A stretch of 64,000 nucleotides of DNA from Gemmatimonadaceae bacterium (GCA_036003045.1 DASYSS010000065.1:1-64000), one strand, 5' to 3'. Numbered from the stretch's first letter, positions 15,659 through 25,440 are shown. Program-made: numbers and translations. The notes: generated from the letters alone by a model not told the origin.

Positions 15659-18375
15659 CGCTCGGCGAACTCTGGCGACGTGCCGTGACATGGGGCCGGC
15701 GGCGCGAGCTCGAGCGCCGGTTGAGCGGCGAGATCGACGAACATGTCGAGCTTCTCGCGCGCGATCTGGAGCGCGAAGGCCTGACGCCCGCGGACGCGCG
15801 AGCCCAGGCGGGACGCCAAGTGGGAAGTTCACTGCGCGCGCGAGAGGCCAGTCGGGATGCGTGGGGTTTTCCCGCCGCCGACGCATTCCTGCACGACCTG
15901 CGCTACGCGGCTCGCGGACTGCGACGGTCGCCCGGCTTCACGGCGACCGTGATCGTGACGCTCGCGCTCGGCATCGGCGCCAACACGACGATGTTCGCCA
16001 TCATCGACCGGCTGATGTTCAGGCCGTACCCGTACATGCGGGCGCCGGGCGAAGTGCACCGCGTCTATCTCAGTACGACGTTGCGGGGGCGAACGCTCAC
16101 GTACGCGACGATGCCCTACACGCGGTATCTCGACATCGCGAAGGGGACGCACTCGTACTCGCAGATCGCCGCCGTCTCGGAGTGGCGTCTGGCGGTGGGC
16201 ACCGGACAGGCGACGCGCGTCAAGCACGTCGACGGGGTGAGCGCAGCCTTCTTCGATCTCTTCGACGCTCCGGCGCTTCGCGGTCGGTATTTCGTCGCTG
16301 CCGAAGACGCGGCGCCCAACGGAACGCGCGTCGCGGTGCTGACGCACGCGTTCTGGCAGTCGGAATTCGGCGGACAAAATGTCATCGGACAGCAGCTGGC
16401 GGTCGGGCTCGCGAAGTACACGATCATCGGCGTCGCGCCGGAGGGATTCGTCGGCACCGCGAACAACGGCGCCGAGCCCGATCTCTTCGTTCCGATCACG
16501 ACGATCCCGGCGAACGTCAGCCCGAATTGGGATGCCGGCAAATACCTGAAGACGTACTCGTGGGACTGGACGGAGATCATCGTCAGGCGGCGCGCCGGCG
16601 TGTCGGACGCCGCGTCGGACGCGGACCTCACGAATGCGTTCATTCAGAGTCGGACGGCGCAACGCGCGCTCAATCCCGGCATGACGCCGGACTCGATCGC
16701 CAAACCCCGCGCCCTCGAGGGGTCGCTGCGATCGTGGGCCGCTCCCGATGCGGGCCTCGAGGCGCGCGTGCTGCTCTGGGTCGCCGGCGTCGCCGCCATC
16801 GTGTTGTTGATCGCCTGCGCCAACGTCGCGAACCTCATGTTCGCTCGCGTACTTCGGCGGCGCCGTGAAATCGCCGTACGACTCGCGCTCGGCGTGAGCC
16901 GCCGGCGCCTCATAGGGCAGTTCGTCGTCGAGGGGTTGTTGCTCGCTTTCCTTGGCTGCGCGGCCGGACTCGTCGCCGCGGAGTGGGCGGGCGCGGCCGT
17001 TCAGCGATTGATCTTCCTGCAGGTCGCCGTTTCGGGAGGAGGATTGATCGCTGATTGGCGGACGGTCGGCGCGGCGGCCGCGTGCGCGGTTGCCTCAGCG
17101 CTTCTCGTCGCCGTCGGCCCCGCGGTTCTCGCGACGCGATCCGATCTGACCGGCTCGCTCAAGCCGGGCGCGCGCGCCGGCGTCACGCAGCACTCGCGCC
17201 TGCGGTCGACATTGCTCGTCGCACAGGGCGGGCTGTCGGTCGTTCTCCTCATCGGCGCGGCGCTCTTCGTTCGCAGCCTCACACACGTCGTATCGATCCG
17301 GCTGGGATACGACGCGACCAACGTGATCGAAGCGATTCTCGATTTTCGCGGCTACCAAATGGACAGCACGGCCGCCGTGGCCATGCGCCGGCGACTGCTC
17401 GCCGCGGCGAAGTCCATTCCAGGCGCGGAATCGGCGACGCGCGTAAACAGCCTGCTGTTCAGCACCAACACCGCGTACCTCTCGGTGCCGGGAATCGACT
17501 CGGTCGCGCGGCTGGGCCGCTTCAATTTCCAAATGACGACGCCCGAGTACTTCGACGTGATGCGGACGCGTATCGTGCGCGGACGCGCGTTCGACGCGCT
17601 GGACCGCGCCGGCATGCCGCTCGTGACCGTCGTGAGCCAGGCGATGGGGCGAGCGCTCTGGCCAAACAAGGATCCGATCGGTCAGTGCATCCACGTCGCG
17701 TGGGACGCGCTGCATCCGGATCCGCGGCCGCCATGCAGCACGGTCGTCGGCGTCGCCGAAGATGCGGCGATGCAGACCGCGACCGACGAGCAGCGCTTCA
17801 TGTATTACATCCCGGTGGAACAGGCGAATCCGGCGTGGGCGAGCACGATTCTCGTGCGCCTCTCGCCGGCCGTGACCGACGGTCCCGAACGCGTTCGACG
17901 CGGGCTGCAGGCGGCGATGCCCGGCGAGGGCTTTGTCGTCGTGCGTCCGCTCGCCGAGTTGGTGGACATTTCGCGGCGTTCGTGGAAACTGGGCGCGGTG
18001 CTGTTCACGACGTTCGGGCTGCTCGCCCTAATCGTCGCCGCGGTCGGTCTTTATGGCGTCATCGCGTACGACGTCGCGCAACGGCGCCACGAGATCGGCG
18101 TTCGCATCGCGCTCGGCGCACGCGCGCGCGACGTCGTTTCGATCGTGGCTCGCCAGGGATTCGCGTTCGTCGCGGTGGCCGTCTGTCTCGGCGTGCTCGT
18201 GGCCCTCGGCGCCTCACGCTGGGTGCAGCCGCTGCTCTACGGCGAGTCGGCCACAGACCCGGCGGCATATGCGCTCGTCGCCGGCGTCATGATCGTCGTG
18301 GCGTTGGTGGCGAGCGTCGTGCCCGCGGCGCGCGCCGCGGGCGTCGATCCGAACATCGCGTTGCGTTCCGAGTGA
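15655..18375 (+). CDS. ADOP-family duplicated FtsX/MacB-type permease (operon 1)
   Basis: The 906-residue protein has the ADOP layout. An N-terminal charged helical region (about 1-75, ERRLSGEIDEHVELLARDLE) leads to the DLRYAARGLRRSPGFTA entry motif. The first membrane helix and MacB-type periplasmic domain follow (about 100-370), then an FtsX core (about 380-500, VLRRRREIAVRLALG). The same pair is then repeated (about 540-760 and 780-900, YDVAQRRHEIGVRIALGARA). ADOP proteins lack an own ATPase and their substrate is unknown; antimicrobial-peptide or lipoprotein extrusion has been suggested for relatives. It is translationally coupled to padR and is convergent with the second ADOP gene, 3 bases apart. 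Confidence 0.92.
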   Translation: MTLGELWRRAVTWGRRRELERRLSGEIDEHVELLARDLEREGLTPADARAQAGRQVGSSLRAREASRDAWGFPAADAFLHDLRYAARGLRRSPGFTATVIVTLALGIGANTTMFAIIDRLMFRPYPYMRAPGEVHRVYLSTTLRGRTLTYATMPYTRYLDIAKGTHSYSQIAAVSEWRLAVGTGQATRVKHVDGVSAAFFDLFDAPALRGRYFVAAEDAAPNGTRVAVLTHAFWQSEFGGQNVIGQQLAVGLAKYTIIGVAPEGFVGTANNGAEPDLFVPITTIPANVSPNWDAGKYLKTYSWDWTEIIVRRRAGVSDAASDADLTNAFIQSRTAQRALNPGMTPDSIAKPRALEGSLRSWAAPDAGLEARVLLWVAGVAAIVLLIACANVANLMFARVLRRRREIAVRLALGVSRRRLIGQFVVEGLLLAFLGCAAGLVAAEWAGAAVQRLIFLQVAVSGGGLIADWRTVGAAAACAVASALLVAVGPAVLATRSDLTGSLKPGARAGVTQHSRLRSTLLVAQGGLSVVLLIGAALFVRSLTHVVSIRLGYDATNVIEAILDFRGYQMDSTAAVAMRRRLLAAAKSIPGAESATRVNSLLFSTNTAYLSVPGIDSVARLGRFNFQMTTPEYFDVMRTRIVRGRAFDALDRAGMPLVTVVSQAMGRALWPNKDPIGQCIHVAWDALHPDPRPPCSTVVGVAEDAAMQTATDEQRFMYYIPVEQANPAWASTILVRLSPAVTDGPERVRRGLQAAMPGEGFVVVRPLAELVDISRRSWKLGAVLFTTFGLLALIVAAVGLYGVIAYDVAQRRHEIGVRIALGARARDVVSIVARQGFAFVAVAVCLGVLVALGASRWVQPLLYGESATDPAAYALVAGVMIVVALVASVVPAARAAGVDPNIALRSE

Positions 18376-18378
18376 CGT

Positions 18379-21078
18379 TCAGTCGGATCGGAGCGCGACG
18401 ACGGGATCGACTTTCGCGGCGCGAACGCTCGGAACCATGCTGGCCGTCATGCCGACGAGCATCAGCACGACAGCCGCGCCCGCAAGCACCGCAGGATCGT
18501 GCGCGGTAATTCCGTAAAGCAGCGTCGCGACGAGGCGGCCGGCCGCAAGCGAGACCAGGACACCGACGAGTACGCCGATCGCAACGGTCCGCGCGCCCTC
18601 ACCGACGACAAGGGAAAGAACATCGGCCGTCCGCGCGCCGAGCGCGATTCGAATCCCCATTTCGCGCGTACGCTGGCTGACCGAGTACGCAACCACGCTG
18701 TAGACGCCGATCGCCGCGACCACTAGCGCGAGGATGCCGAGCGCCAAGAAGAGCCTGGCGCCGAGCCGCCAGGGCCTGAACTGCGGCTCGAGCGACTGCG
18801 CCATGGTTCGGATCACGGCCGGCGAGGAAGTGGGAAACGCACGCCGCAACTCAGCCGCGGCGATCGCTCCGGCGGCCATCAGGTTTGCGCCGCGCGCGCG
18901 AATGACCAGCACGGTCGGAGTGAAAAACGTGTCCGCCTGCGTCGCGGGAAGGTAGAACTGCAGCCTCGGTTTCTCTACGACGTCGTAGCGATGAACGTCG
19001 CCGACGATTCCTACGACGGTGGCGCAAGGGGCGGAGGAGCTACGCTTGCCGAGTTTTAGACACTGGCCAATCGCAGTCTTTCCCGGCCAGTAGGTCCGAG
19101 CCATGGCTCGACTCACGATCAAGGTGTTCTGACCGCCGTGACGATCTTCGTCTCCAAAATCCCGCCCCGCGAGCACCGGAATTCCCACGGCGCCAAAATA
19201 GCCTGGCGAGACGGCCGAAACCGACGCGCCGCGCTCGCCCTCGAACTCGGGAAGCGAGTCTCGGTCGGGGAGGGTGATCGTCGTGTAAGACGCACCGCGC
19301 ATCGGTGCGATCGACGTCATTCCGACGCCCTCGATTGCCGGCACGTCCCGCAACCTCGAGACGGCGAGCTCGAGCCTGGCGACAACCTCGCCCGCCGGTG
19401 GTCTCGCGCCGGGGAACCGCGGGCCAACGAACGCCAAGTGCTCGACGTCGTATCCGGTGTCGATCGATCGCACCAAATCGAGGCTTTTGACGAACAACCC
19501 CGCTCCGACCATCAGCACAAGGGACAGCGCGGTCTGCACCACGAGCAGCGTGGACCGTAATCGAGAGTGGCGATACGATCCCTCACGCGCGCCCGCACGC
19601 AACGAATTCACCAGCTCCGGCCGCGTCGATTGAAAACCGGGCGCCAGCCCGGCGACCACGCCGGCCGCGAGTGCCGCGAGTGCGACGAAGACGAGCGTCG
19701 CGCCGTCGACAGCGCTCGTCGCCCAGTGAGTTCCGGGCAGGAGCAAGCGCCGCAGCGCCGTAGCACCCCAGACCGCGAAGAGCGCCGCGGCTGCGCCTCC
19801 CAACAGGCCGAGGAATACGCTCTCAGTGAGCAGTTGTTGGTAGAGGCGCTTTCCTGAGACGCCCAGCGCTCGTCGCACCGCCATCTCGCGGCGACGTCGT
19901 GCCGCCCGAACGAGCAGCAGGTTCGTGACGTTCGCGACCGCGATCAGAAATACGATGAGGGCGACGCCGGCGATCCGCGTTGAGATCGACACTTCCTTCT
20001 CGGCCTTCGATGGCCCCGCCGCACGCAGAATCGAACCGGCTCGCGCGACGGCCGTCGAATCGTAGAACCATCCCGTGAGATGAACCGAGCGAATCGCCGC
20101 CGTCGCCGCGGTGAGAACCTTCGTCTCGGGCAAGGCGGGCGGGACGCGTGCGATCAACCGAAATGCGCTTTGAAACGTGTCGTACCACGCGAGACCGTTG
20201 AACCCGGAGCCCTCGTATGTGTTGGCCGGCGCCCACACGTCGACCGCGTCGACATCGATTCCGGAGAACGACCGCGCGGCAATGCCGATGACCGTGAAGC
20301 GACGTGTCCCGATCGCGATCGCCCGCCCGAGAATATGTTCGTCGGCGCCGAACGACGAGCGCCACAGCGCGTCGCTGATGACCGCGACCGGCGTTGGAGA
20401 CTCGATTCGAGTTTCTTCGCCGGTGAACAGGCGCCCGCGCTCCGCGACTACTCCAAGCACCGAGAAATAGCCGCCCGTGACTCGGCTCAATCGAACCGGA
20501 ACGCGCGCCTCGCCGTCCACGATCGCCGTGGAGTCGGCGGACGTGAACGCGGCCAGTTTGACGCTCGAGTCTTCGGCAAGCGTCAGCGCTCTGATGTACG
20601 GATAGGAGAACGAGTCGAACGCGAGGCGTCCGCTTGGTTCCTCCGGACGTGAGTACTCGATGTACAGTCGCCGCACGGCCGACGGCGCGACGACCCCGTC
20701 CGGCGCGTGGACGAACAAGCGGTCCAAGAACGAGAAGACCGACGCGTTCACGCCGATGCCGAGTCCGAGCGTGATGACGGCGGCTGCCGTGAAGCCGGGG
20801 GCGCGAGCCGATCCGCGCCAGGCGTAGTTCAGGTCCTGGCGAAGGCCGTCGAACCAGGCGAGCGGTGTCATGCGCCGAACCTCCTCGCGGTAGTACGTAA
20901 CATTGCCGACCGCGCGCCGCACGGAGATCTCCGCGGCCACCCGGTCGCGGTTCTCGGAACGCTGCGCGAGAGCCTCGAGGTCGGCGTGGAATCGCAGTTC
21001 GCTGGCGATTTCTTCGGAGTAGCGCTCGCCACGATGCAACACGCGCAGCCGGTGAAGCAATCCGTCGATAAGTGACAT
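18379..21078 (-). CDS. ADOP-family duplicated FtsX/MacB-type permease (operon 2)
   Basis: The 899-residue paralogue of the permease at 15655-18375 has the same order: a helical N-terminal region (about 1-70), the entry motif DLNYAWRGSARAPGFTA, MacB-type periplasmic domain 1, FtsX core 1 (AARRRREMAVRRALGVSGKR near 390), periplasmic domain 2 and FtsX core 2 (SQRTREMGIRIALGARTADV near 805). Sequence identity to the first copy looks moderate, so this is an old duplication rather than a recent one. It follows its own PadR gene by 16 bases on the minus strand and meets the first copy tail to tail. Confidence 0.92.
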   Translation of the reverse strand: MSLIDGLLHRLRVLHRGERYSEEIASELRFHADLEALAQRSENRDRVAAEISVRRAVGNVTYYREEVRRMTPLAWFDGLRQDLNYAWRGSARAPGFTAAAVITLGLGIGVNASVFSFLDRLFVHAPDGVVAPSAVRRLYIEYSRPEEPSGRLAFDSFSYPYIRALTLAEDSSVKLAAFTSADSTAIVDGEARVPVRLSRVTGGYFSVLGVVAERGRLFTGEETRIESPTPVAVISDALWRSSFGADEHILGRAIAIGTRRFTVIGIAARSFSGIDVDAVDVWAPANTYEGSGFNGLAWYDTFQSAFRLIARVPPALPETKVLTAATAAIRSVHLTGWFYDSTAVARAGSILRAAGPSKAEKEVSISTRIAGVALIVFLIAVANVTNLLLVRAARRRREMAVRRALGVSGKRLYQQLLTESVFLGLLGGAAAALFAVWGATALRRLLLPGTHWATSAVDGATLVFVALAALAAGVVAGLAPGFQSTRPELVNSLRAGAREGSYRHSRLRSTLLVVQTALSLVLMVGAGLFVKSLDLVRSIDTGYDVEHLAFVGPRFPGARPPAGEVVARLELAVSRLRDVPAIEGVGMTSIAPMRGASYTTITLPDRDSLPEFEGERGASVSAVSPGYFGAVGIPVLAGRDFGDEDRHGGQNTLIVSRAMARTYWPGKTAIGQCLKLGKRSSSAPCATVVGIVGDVHRYDVVEKPRLQFYLPATQADTFFTPTVLVIRARGANLMAAGAIAAAELRRAFPTSSPAVIRTMAQSLEPQFRPWRLGARLFLALGILALVVAAIGVYSVVAYSVSQRTREMGIRIALGARTADVLSLVVGEGARTVAIGVLVGVLVSLAAGRLVATLLYGITAHDPAVLAGAAVVLMLVGMTASMVPSVRAAKVDPVVALRSD

Positions 21079-21094
21079 TGGCTTCTCCGTTGCC

Positions 21095-21439
21095 TCAGCT
21101 CGCGCGCATCACCCGCGCGATGGCGGCGCTGACGCGCTGGTAGTGCGACTGTTTTTCCTTGAGCTGCTTTCGCCCCGACGCCGTGATCGAGTAGTAGCGC
21201 GCATGCCGCTTGGTCGGCGTCTCGTCCCAACGCACCGTCGCCCACCCTTTATTGAGCAGCCGCTCGAGCGCCGGATAGAGGGATCCCTGCTCGACCTTGA
21301 ACACGCCGTCGGACAGCTTGGCGATGTGCTGCGCGATGGCGTAGCCGTGCAGCGATCCGAGCGTGAGCGTTCTCAGAATCAACATCTCGAGCGTGCCGGG
21401 CGGCAGATCGCTGCGGCTGGCGACGTCAGGTCGAGGCAT
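21095..21439 (-). CDS. PadR family transcriptional regulator (operon 2)
   Basis: The 114-residue protein starts at ATG 21439 (MPRPDVASRSD) and has the PadR winged-helix pattern: GTLEMLILRTL, GSLHGYAIAQHI, EQGSLYPALERLL, GWATVRWDETPTKRHARYY and a C-terminal helix. A longer in-frame extension to 21871 runs through the promoter and into the neighbouring hydrolase gene and is rejected. A palindrome overlaps the -10 box of its promoter, which suggests autorepression. Confidence 0.93.
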   Translation of the reverse strand: MPRPDVASRSDLPPGTLEMLILRTLTLGSLHGYAIAQHIAKLSDGVFKVEQGSLYPALERLLNKGWATVRWDETPTKRHARYYSITASGRKQLKEKQSHYQRVSAAIARVMRAS

Positions 21440-21468
21440 GAGCGGCGAAATAGGTGGACGAGCCACAC

Positions 21469-21485
21469 GTGCAGTCTGTCTACAC
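21469..21485. promoter_or_regulatory. Candidate PadR operator palindrome
   Basis: GTGTAGACAGACTGCAC (minus strand) is a 17-bp near-perfect inverted repeat with two mismatched pairs. It lies 30 bases upstream of the padR start and overlaps the -10 box. A regulator bound here would block the promoter. The link to this PadR is an inference from position. Confidence 0.5.
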
Positions 21486-21511
21486 ATACGGCCGTCCCGA
21501 CGCGCCGTCAA
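21483..21511 (-). promoter_or_regulatory. Promoter of padR-ADOP operon 2
   Basis: TTGACG and TATGTG are separated by 17 bases on the minus strand, with the -10 box 43 bases before the padR start codon. This is one of the best sigma-70 matches in the window. Confidence 0.65.
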
Positions 21512-21543
21512 GAGTCCGGCGGCCTCCGCCATTGGCGTCCGGT

Positions 21544-23388
21544 TCAGCGCAACACGGTCACCGCGACGTACGACGCCTGCTCGGGCGTATGCCAGACACG
21601 GTGCGTCTCGGCTCTGAAGTCGCTCGCCTTCGCCTCGAAGATGTTCGGCACCCACGTCTGCGGATTCCGGTCGTAGAGCGGGAACCAGGTGCTCTGCACC
21701 TGCACCATCATCCGGTGGCCCTTCTCGAACGTGTACGTCTGCTGGTGCAGGTCGACGGTGAAGGGGAGGGGCGTGTTGGGCTGAATGGGCTTCGGCGTCG
21801 TGAATCCCGCGCGATAGCGCCCGCGCATGATTTCGTGCGCGACCATCAACTGGTAGCCGCCCCAGTCCCAATGACTCGGAACGCTGTCGGGGAACACGTC
21901 GATCAATTTCACGACCCAGTCCGCGTCCTGACCCGTGGTCGACGCCACGATGTGCGCGATCACGTCACCGGCGATCGTCACGTCCGCCGGCAGCGGCGTC
22001 GACTCCCAGGTGAGCACGTCAGGGCGCCCTTGCACGAAGCGCTGGTCCTGCGTCTCCCACGTGCGCCAGCGCGATCCGCGCGGATCGTACGTCTGCTCGA
22101 CGGGGCGCGGACGGTACGGCACGGGGTGCGCCGGATCGGAGACGAATTGGTCGTACTGCGCCGGTTCCGATTTCGGCGCGTCGAACGACAGGAGCCCGCC
22201 CGAGTGCAAATAGACCTTGCGCTCCGACGCTCCGGTCTTTGGCGGCCAAGCGGCGAACGAGCGCCATTTTTTGGCACCGGCGTCGTAGAGGTAGGCCGTC
22301 GGCTCGCTCATTCTTCCTTTGTCGCGCAGCCAGTACGCGAACCACGGCGCCTCGACGTCTCGCAGGAACGCGTCAGCCGTTCCCGGGTCGACGACCTGCA
22401 TCGCCCGCGCCTGGTTGCGCCAACCGCCGTGATTCCACGGCCCCATGACGAGGAAGTTCCAATGCTTCGTGTCGCCCGGCTCGAGCGCCTTGTAGGTCGC
22501 GAGCGGGCCCCAGCGATCCTCCTGGTCCCACCAGCCGCCAACCGTGAGCGTCGGCACGGCAGGCGATGTGAGATCTCGCTCGACGGCGCGCGCCTGCCAG
22601 TAGGCGTCGTAGCTCGGATGCTTCGTGAACGCCGTCCACGTCGGGACGCGGCCGTGAAAGTATTTCGCGTCCGCGTTCGCCAGCGGTCCGAGCTCCAGGT
22701 ACCAGTCGTACGCGTCCCAGTGCGAGATCGGCGACGGGATCGACTGATTCTTGCTCAACTCCAGATCGCTCGCGTACTCGAACCCGTACGACAATCGAAA
22801 CGCGCCCTGGTGGAAGAAGTCGTCGCCCATCCATGTATCCGTCATCGGGGCTTGGGGAGATATGGCCTTGACCGCGGGATGCGGATTGATGCCGGCCATG
22901 GTCGCCAGGAATCCCGGGTATGACACACCGAACACGCCGACGCGGCCGTTGTTGTTGGGCACGTTCTTGATGAGCCAATCGACCGTGTCGTACGTGTCCG
23001 TGCTCTCGTCGGTGCCCTTCGCGTCGCGCGGGTCGTGCAGCGGTCGGTTCATGAAGAACTGTCCTTCGCTCTTGTACCGCCCGCGGATGTCCTGCGTGAC
23101 GAAGATGTAGCCGTCGGCGGCGAGGAACCGACTCGACGGTGACACGACGGTGTCGCCGGCGATGCCGTACGGCGTGCGCGACATCATGATCGGCAACGCC
23201 GGGTGCGACCCGCGCGGTTCGCAGATGCTCGTGTTGAGATGCACGCCGTCGCGCACGGGTACCATCACGAAGTGGCAGGCGAAGTTCGGCGGCGACACCG
23301 GCTGCGCGCCGACTTCGATCGGGCCGGCACCGGCGCCGGCGGCCACGGACGCGAAAACGAACAAGCCCACGTGCTTCCGACTCGTCAT
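21544..23388 (-). CDS. CocE/NonD family hydrolase (X-Pro dipeptidyl-peptidase S15-like), secreted
   Basis: The 614-residue protein begins MTSRKHVGLFVFASVAAG, a signal peptide probably cleaved near GAGAGP or VGAQP. The alpha/beta-hydrolase domain (about 45-350) has FVMVPVRDGVHLNT, DIRGRYKSEGQF and the nucleophile elbow GVFGVSYPGF. A C-terminal jelly-roll domain (about 380-610, PepX_C type) follows. Family members hydrolyse acyl or peptide bonds (cocaine esterase, glutaryl-7-ACA acylase, X-Pro peptidase); the substrate here is unknown. I chose ATG 23388 because TGAGG precedes it. An ATG four codons upstream (23400) is possible. Confidence 0.88.
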   Translation of the reverse strand: MTSRKHVGLFVFASVAAGAGAGPIEVGAQPVSPPNFACHFVMVPVRDGVHLNTSICEPRGSHPALPIMMSRTPYGIAGDTVVSPSSRFLAADGYIFVTQDIRGRYKSEGQFFMNRPLHDPRDAKGTDESTDTYDTVDWLIKNVPNNNGRVGVFGVSYPGFLATMAGINPHPAVKAISPQAPMTDTWMGDDFFHQGAFRLSYGFEYASDLELSKNQSIPSPISHWDAYDWYLELGPLANADAKYFHGRVPTWTAFTKHPSYDAYWQARAVERDLTSPAVPTLTVGGWWDQEDRWGPLATYKALEPGDTKHWNFLVMGPWNHGGWRNQARAMQVVDPGTADAFLRDVEAPWFAYWLRDKGRMSEPTAYLYDAGAKKWRSFAAWPPKTGASERKVYLHSGGLLSFDAPKSEPAQYDQFVSDPAHPVPYRPRPVEQTYDPRGSRWRTWETQDQRFVQGRPDVLTWESTPLPADVTIAGDVIAHIVASTTGQDADWVVKLIDVFPDSVPSHWDWGGYQLMVAHEIMRGRYRAGFTTPKPIQPNTPLPFTVDLHQQTYTFEKGHRMMVQVQSTWFPLYDRNPQTWVPNIFEAKASDFRAETHRVWHTPEQASYVAVTVLR

Positions 23389-23482
23389 TGACGACCTCAT
23401 TGCGAAGTAGGCGACGCGGCATTCGTGAACGCCGGCCGATAGATGACGCCAATCTGCGGACCGGCGGCTGTATTTTTCAATC

Positions 23483-24781
23483 GTGCCCGAACCGACGACC
23501 GCTCCACCCCGCCGCCCCGCACCGCGCTCCGCCGCGGTGCTCACCCCGGCGGCGAGTGCCGTGGTTTCGTCGCTCAATCCGTTCCAGACGCTTCAGCGTC
23601 ACCGAAACTTCCGTCTCTTCTGGATCGGTCAGACCGTTTCGCTGATCGGCACGTGGATGCAGACCATGGCGCAGGGATGGCTCGCGTTAGAGCTCTCCAA
23701 TAGCGCCTTCCTCGTCGGGCTCGTGGCGTCGGCCGGGTCCCTGCCCGTGCTCGTGCTGTCGCTCCACGCCGGCGTCCTCGCCGACCGGATGGAAAAGCTC
23801 CGCCTCGTCAAGATCGGACAGATCGCCTTCTGCCTTCAGGCGGTCGCGCTCTGGTGGTTCACCTGGAGTCACCACATCACGATCGCGTGGCTGCTCATCC
23901 TCGCCACGGTCAACGGAGTGATCAACGCGTTCGAGATCCCGGCGCGGCAGTCGTTCGTCGTCGAGCTCGTCGGACGCGAGGATCTTCCGGGAGCGATCGC
24001 GCTCAACTCGAGCGGATTCAACATCGCGCGCGTCGTCGGTCCGAGCATCGGCGGCGCGATCATCGCGAGCCTTGGTTTGGCGTGGTGCTTCGGCGTGAAC
24101 GCCTTGAGCTACATCGCGGTGATGGGCGGGCTGATGCTCATTCGCCTTCCAGCGTGGGCGCCGCCCGAGCACGTCGTCTCGCCGTTCGAGGGGATTCGCG
24201 AAGGCGTCTTGTTCATGCGCGACACGCCGTCGATCGCCGCGCTCATGAAGTTCGTGACGGTCTACTCGATCCTCGGCGTCCAGTATCTCACGCTCATGCC
24301 GGTCGTCGCCCGCGACCATCTCGGGCTCGGCGCGGGTGGGTACGGAGCGATGCTCGCGTGCGTCGGCGTCGGCGGCGTATCCGGCGCGCTCTGGCTCGCC
24401 GCGATCGGCGACCGGTTCAATCGGATGCGGCTGTTGGCGGTCACGGCATACGTCTACTCCGGTCTCCTCATCCTTTTCGCGCTCGTGCGCACCGCGGCCG
24501 CCTCGTACCCGATTCTGCTCGGCGTCGGCTTCACGATGATCGTGACCAGCGCGGTCTGCAATTCGACGCTCCAACACGTCGTGCCGAATGAGCTGCGCGG
24601 ACGATTGATGGCCGCCTACTCGTTCGTCGTCGTCGGATTGTCGTCGGTCATCGGCTCGTTCGTCGCCGGTAGCGTCGCGCACGTCATCGGTACTCCGTGG
24701 GCGATCGGCGGCGGCGCCGCGATCCTGCTGCTCTATACCTATATCGCGTTCGAGCGCGGCACGGCGTTGCGAGAGGCCTGA
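23483..24781 (+). CDS. MFS transporter, EntS/enterobactin-exporter-like family
   Basis: The 432-residue protein has a Pro/Ala-rich cytoplasmic N-terminus (about 1-30) and then twelve predicted helices. NFRLFWIGQTVSLIGTWMQTMAQGWLAL is the typical opening of the MFS_3 group. LHAGVLADRMEKLRLVKIGQ is the MFS motif A, and IPARQSFVVELVGREDLPGAIALN is characteristic of this subfamily. Members export siderophores, macrolides or other small molecules; the substrate cannot be told. The start is a GTG at 23483. It is divergent from the CocE gene and convergent with the kinase-like gene. Confidence 0.87.
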   Translation: MPEPTTAPPRRPAPRSAAVLTPAASAVVSSLNPFQTLQRHRNFRLFWIGQTVSLIGTWMQTMAQGWLALELSNSAFLVGLVASAGSLPVLVLSLHAGVLADRMEKLRLVKIGQIAFCLQAVALWWFTWSHHITIAWLLILATVNGVINAFEIPARQSFVVELVGREDLPGAIALNSSGFNIARVVGPSIGGAIIASLGLAWCFGVNALSYIAVMGGLMLIRLPAWAPPEHVVSPFEGIREGVLFMRDTPSIAALMKFVTVYSILGVQYLTLMPVVARDHLGLGAGGYGAMLACVGVGGVSGALWLAAIGDRFNRMRLLAVTAYVYSGLLILFALVRTAAASYPILLGVGFTMIVTSAVCNSTLQHVVPNELRGRLMAAYSFVVVGLSSVIGSFVAGSVAHVIGTPWAIGGGAAILLLYTYIAFERGTALREA

Positions 24782-24795
24782 GCCGCGCGTCCGCC

Positions 24796-25440
24796 TCAGT
24801 CGCGTGGGCCGGGCGACTCGCCGAACTGTTTTCGCGCCGCGTCCACGACGAGCCCCGCCGCGCCGTCGATTCCCAGCCACGCGGTATTCACGCAGAGATG
24901 ATAGTTCTCGTGCGCGAGCCAGTTGCGGCTCCAGTGGCGGCGCACGTACTGCTCGCGCTGCTTGTTCTGCTCGGCGACCATCTTGTCGGCTTCGTCCTGC
25001 CCGACCCGAAACGTGTCCATCGCGTACCGGCGCAGGGCGGCCTTCGGCGCGTAGCAGAAGACGTGAAGCGCGTCCTCTCGCTCGGCGAGCAGACACTGCG
25101 CGCCGCGTCCGACGAACACCGCGGGCCCCGCTTGCACCGCCTCTTCGATGACGCGCTGCGTCACGGCGACGATGCGCTCCTCGGTCGTTTCCACGGGGCC
25201 CGTCGGCACCGGCGGCAACATCTCCGGAGAGCCGAGCGACAGCGCCGACGCCAGGCGTTCGACGAGCGAAGGAACGCGCTCGTCCTGCGCGGTCACTTCG
25301 GCCCGCGTGAGGCCCGAGCGTTCGGCGATCGCGTCGACGATGTCGTTGTCGAGGAGCGACCAGCCCAGCGCGGCGGCGACTCGTTGCGCCACCTCCGATC
25401 CGCCGGAGCCGTACATCCGCGAGATCGTGATGACGGGCAT
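24796..25440 (-). CDS. Cytidylate kinase-like P-loop protein
   Basis: The 214-residue protein has MPVITISRMYGSGGSEVAQR with a P-loop (GSGGSEVA, about 11-18), then LLDNDIVDAIAERSG and VFVGRGAQCLLAER. This is the pattern of the cytidylate-kinase-like family 2, found as stand-alone proteins of unknown substrate. It lacks the full CMP-binding region of Cmk. The ATG at 25440 directly abuts the TGA of the GNAT gene, so it is the third gene of the MoxR-GNAT-kinase operon. Confidence 0.82.
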   Translation of the reverse strand: MPVITISRMYGSGGSEVAQRVAAALGWSLLDNDIVDAIAERSGLTRAEVTAQDERVPSLVERLASALSLGSPEMLPPVPTGPVETTEERIVAVTQRVIEEAVQAGPAVFVGRGAQCLLAEREDALHVFCYAPKAALRRYAMDTFRVGQDEADKMVAEQNKQREQYVRRHWSRNWLAHENYHLCVNTAWLGIDGAAGLVVDAARKQFGESPGPRD

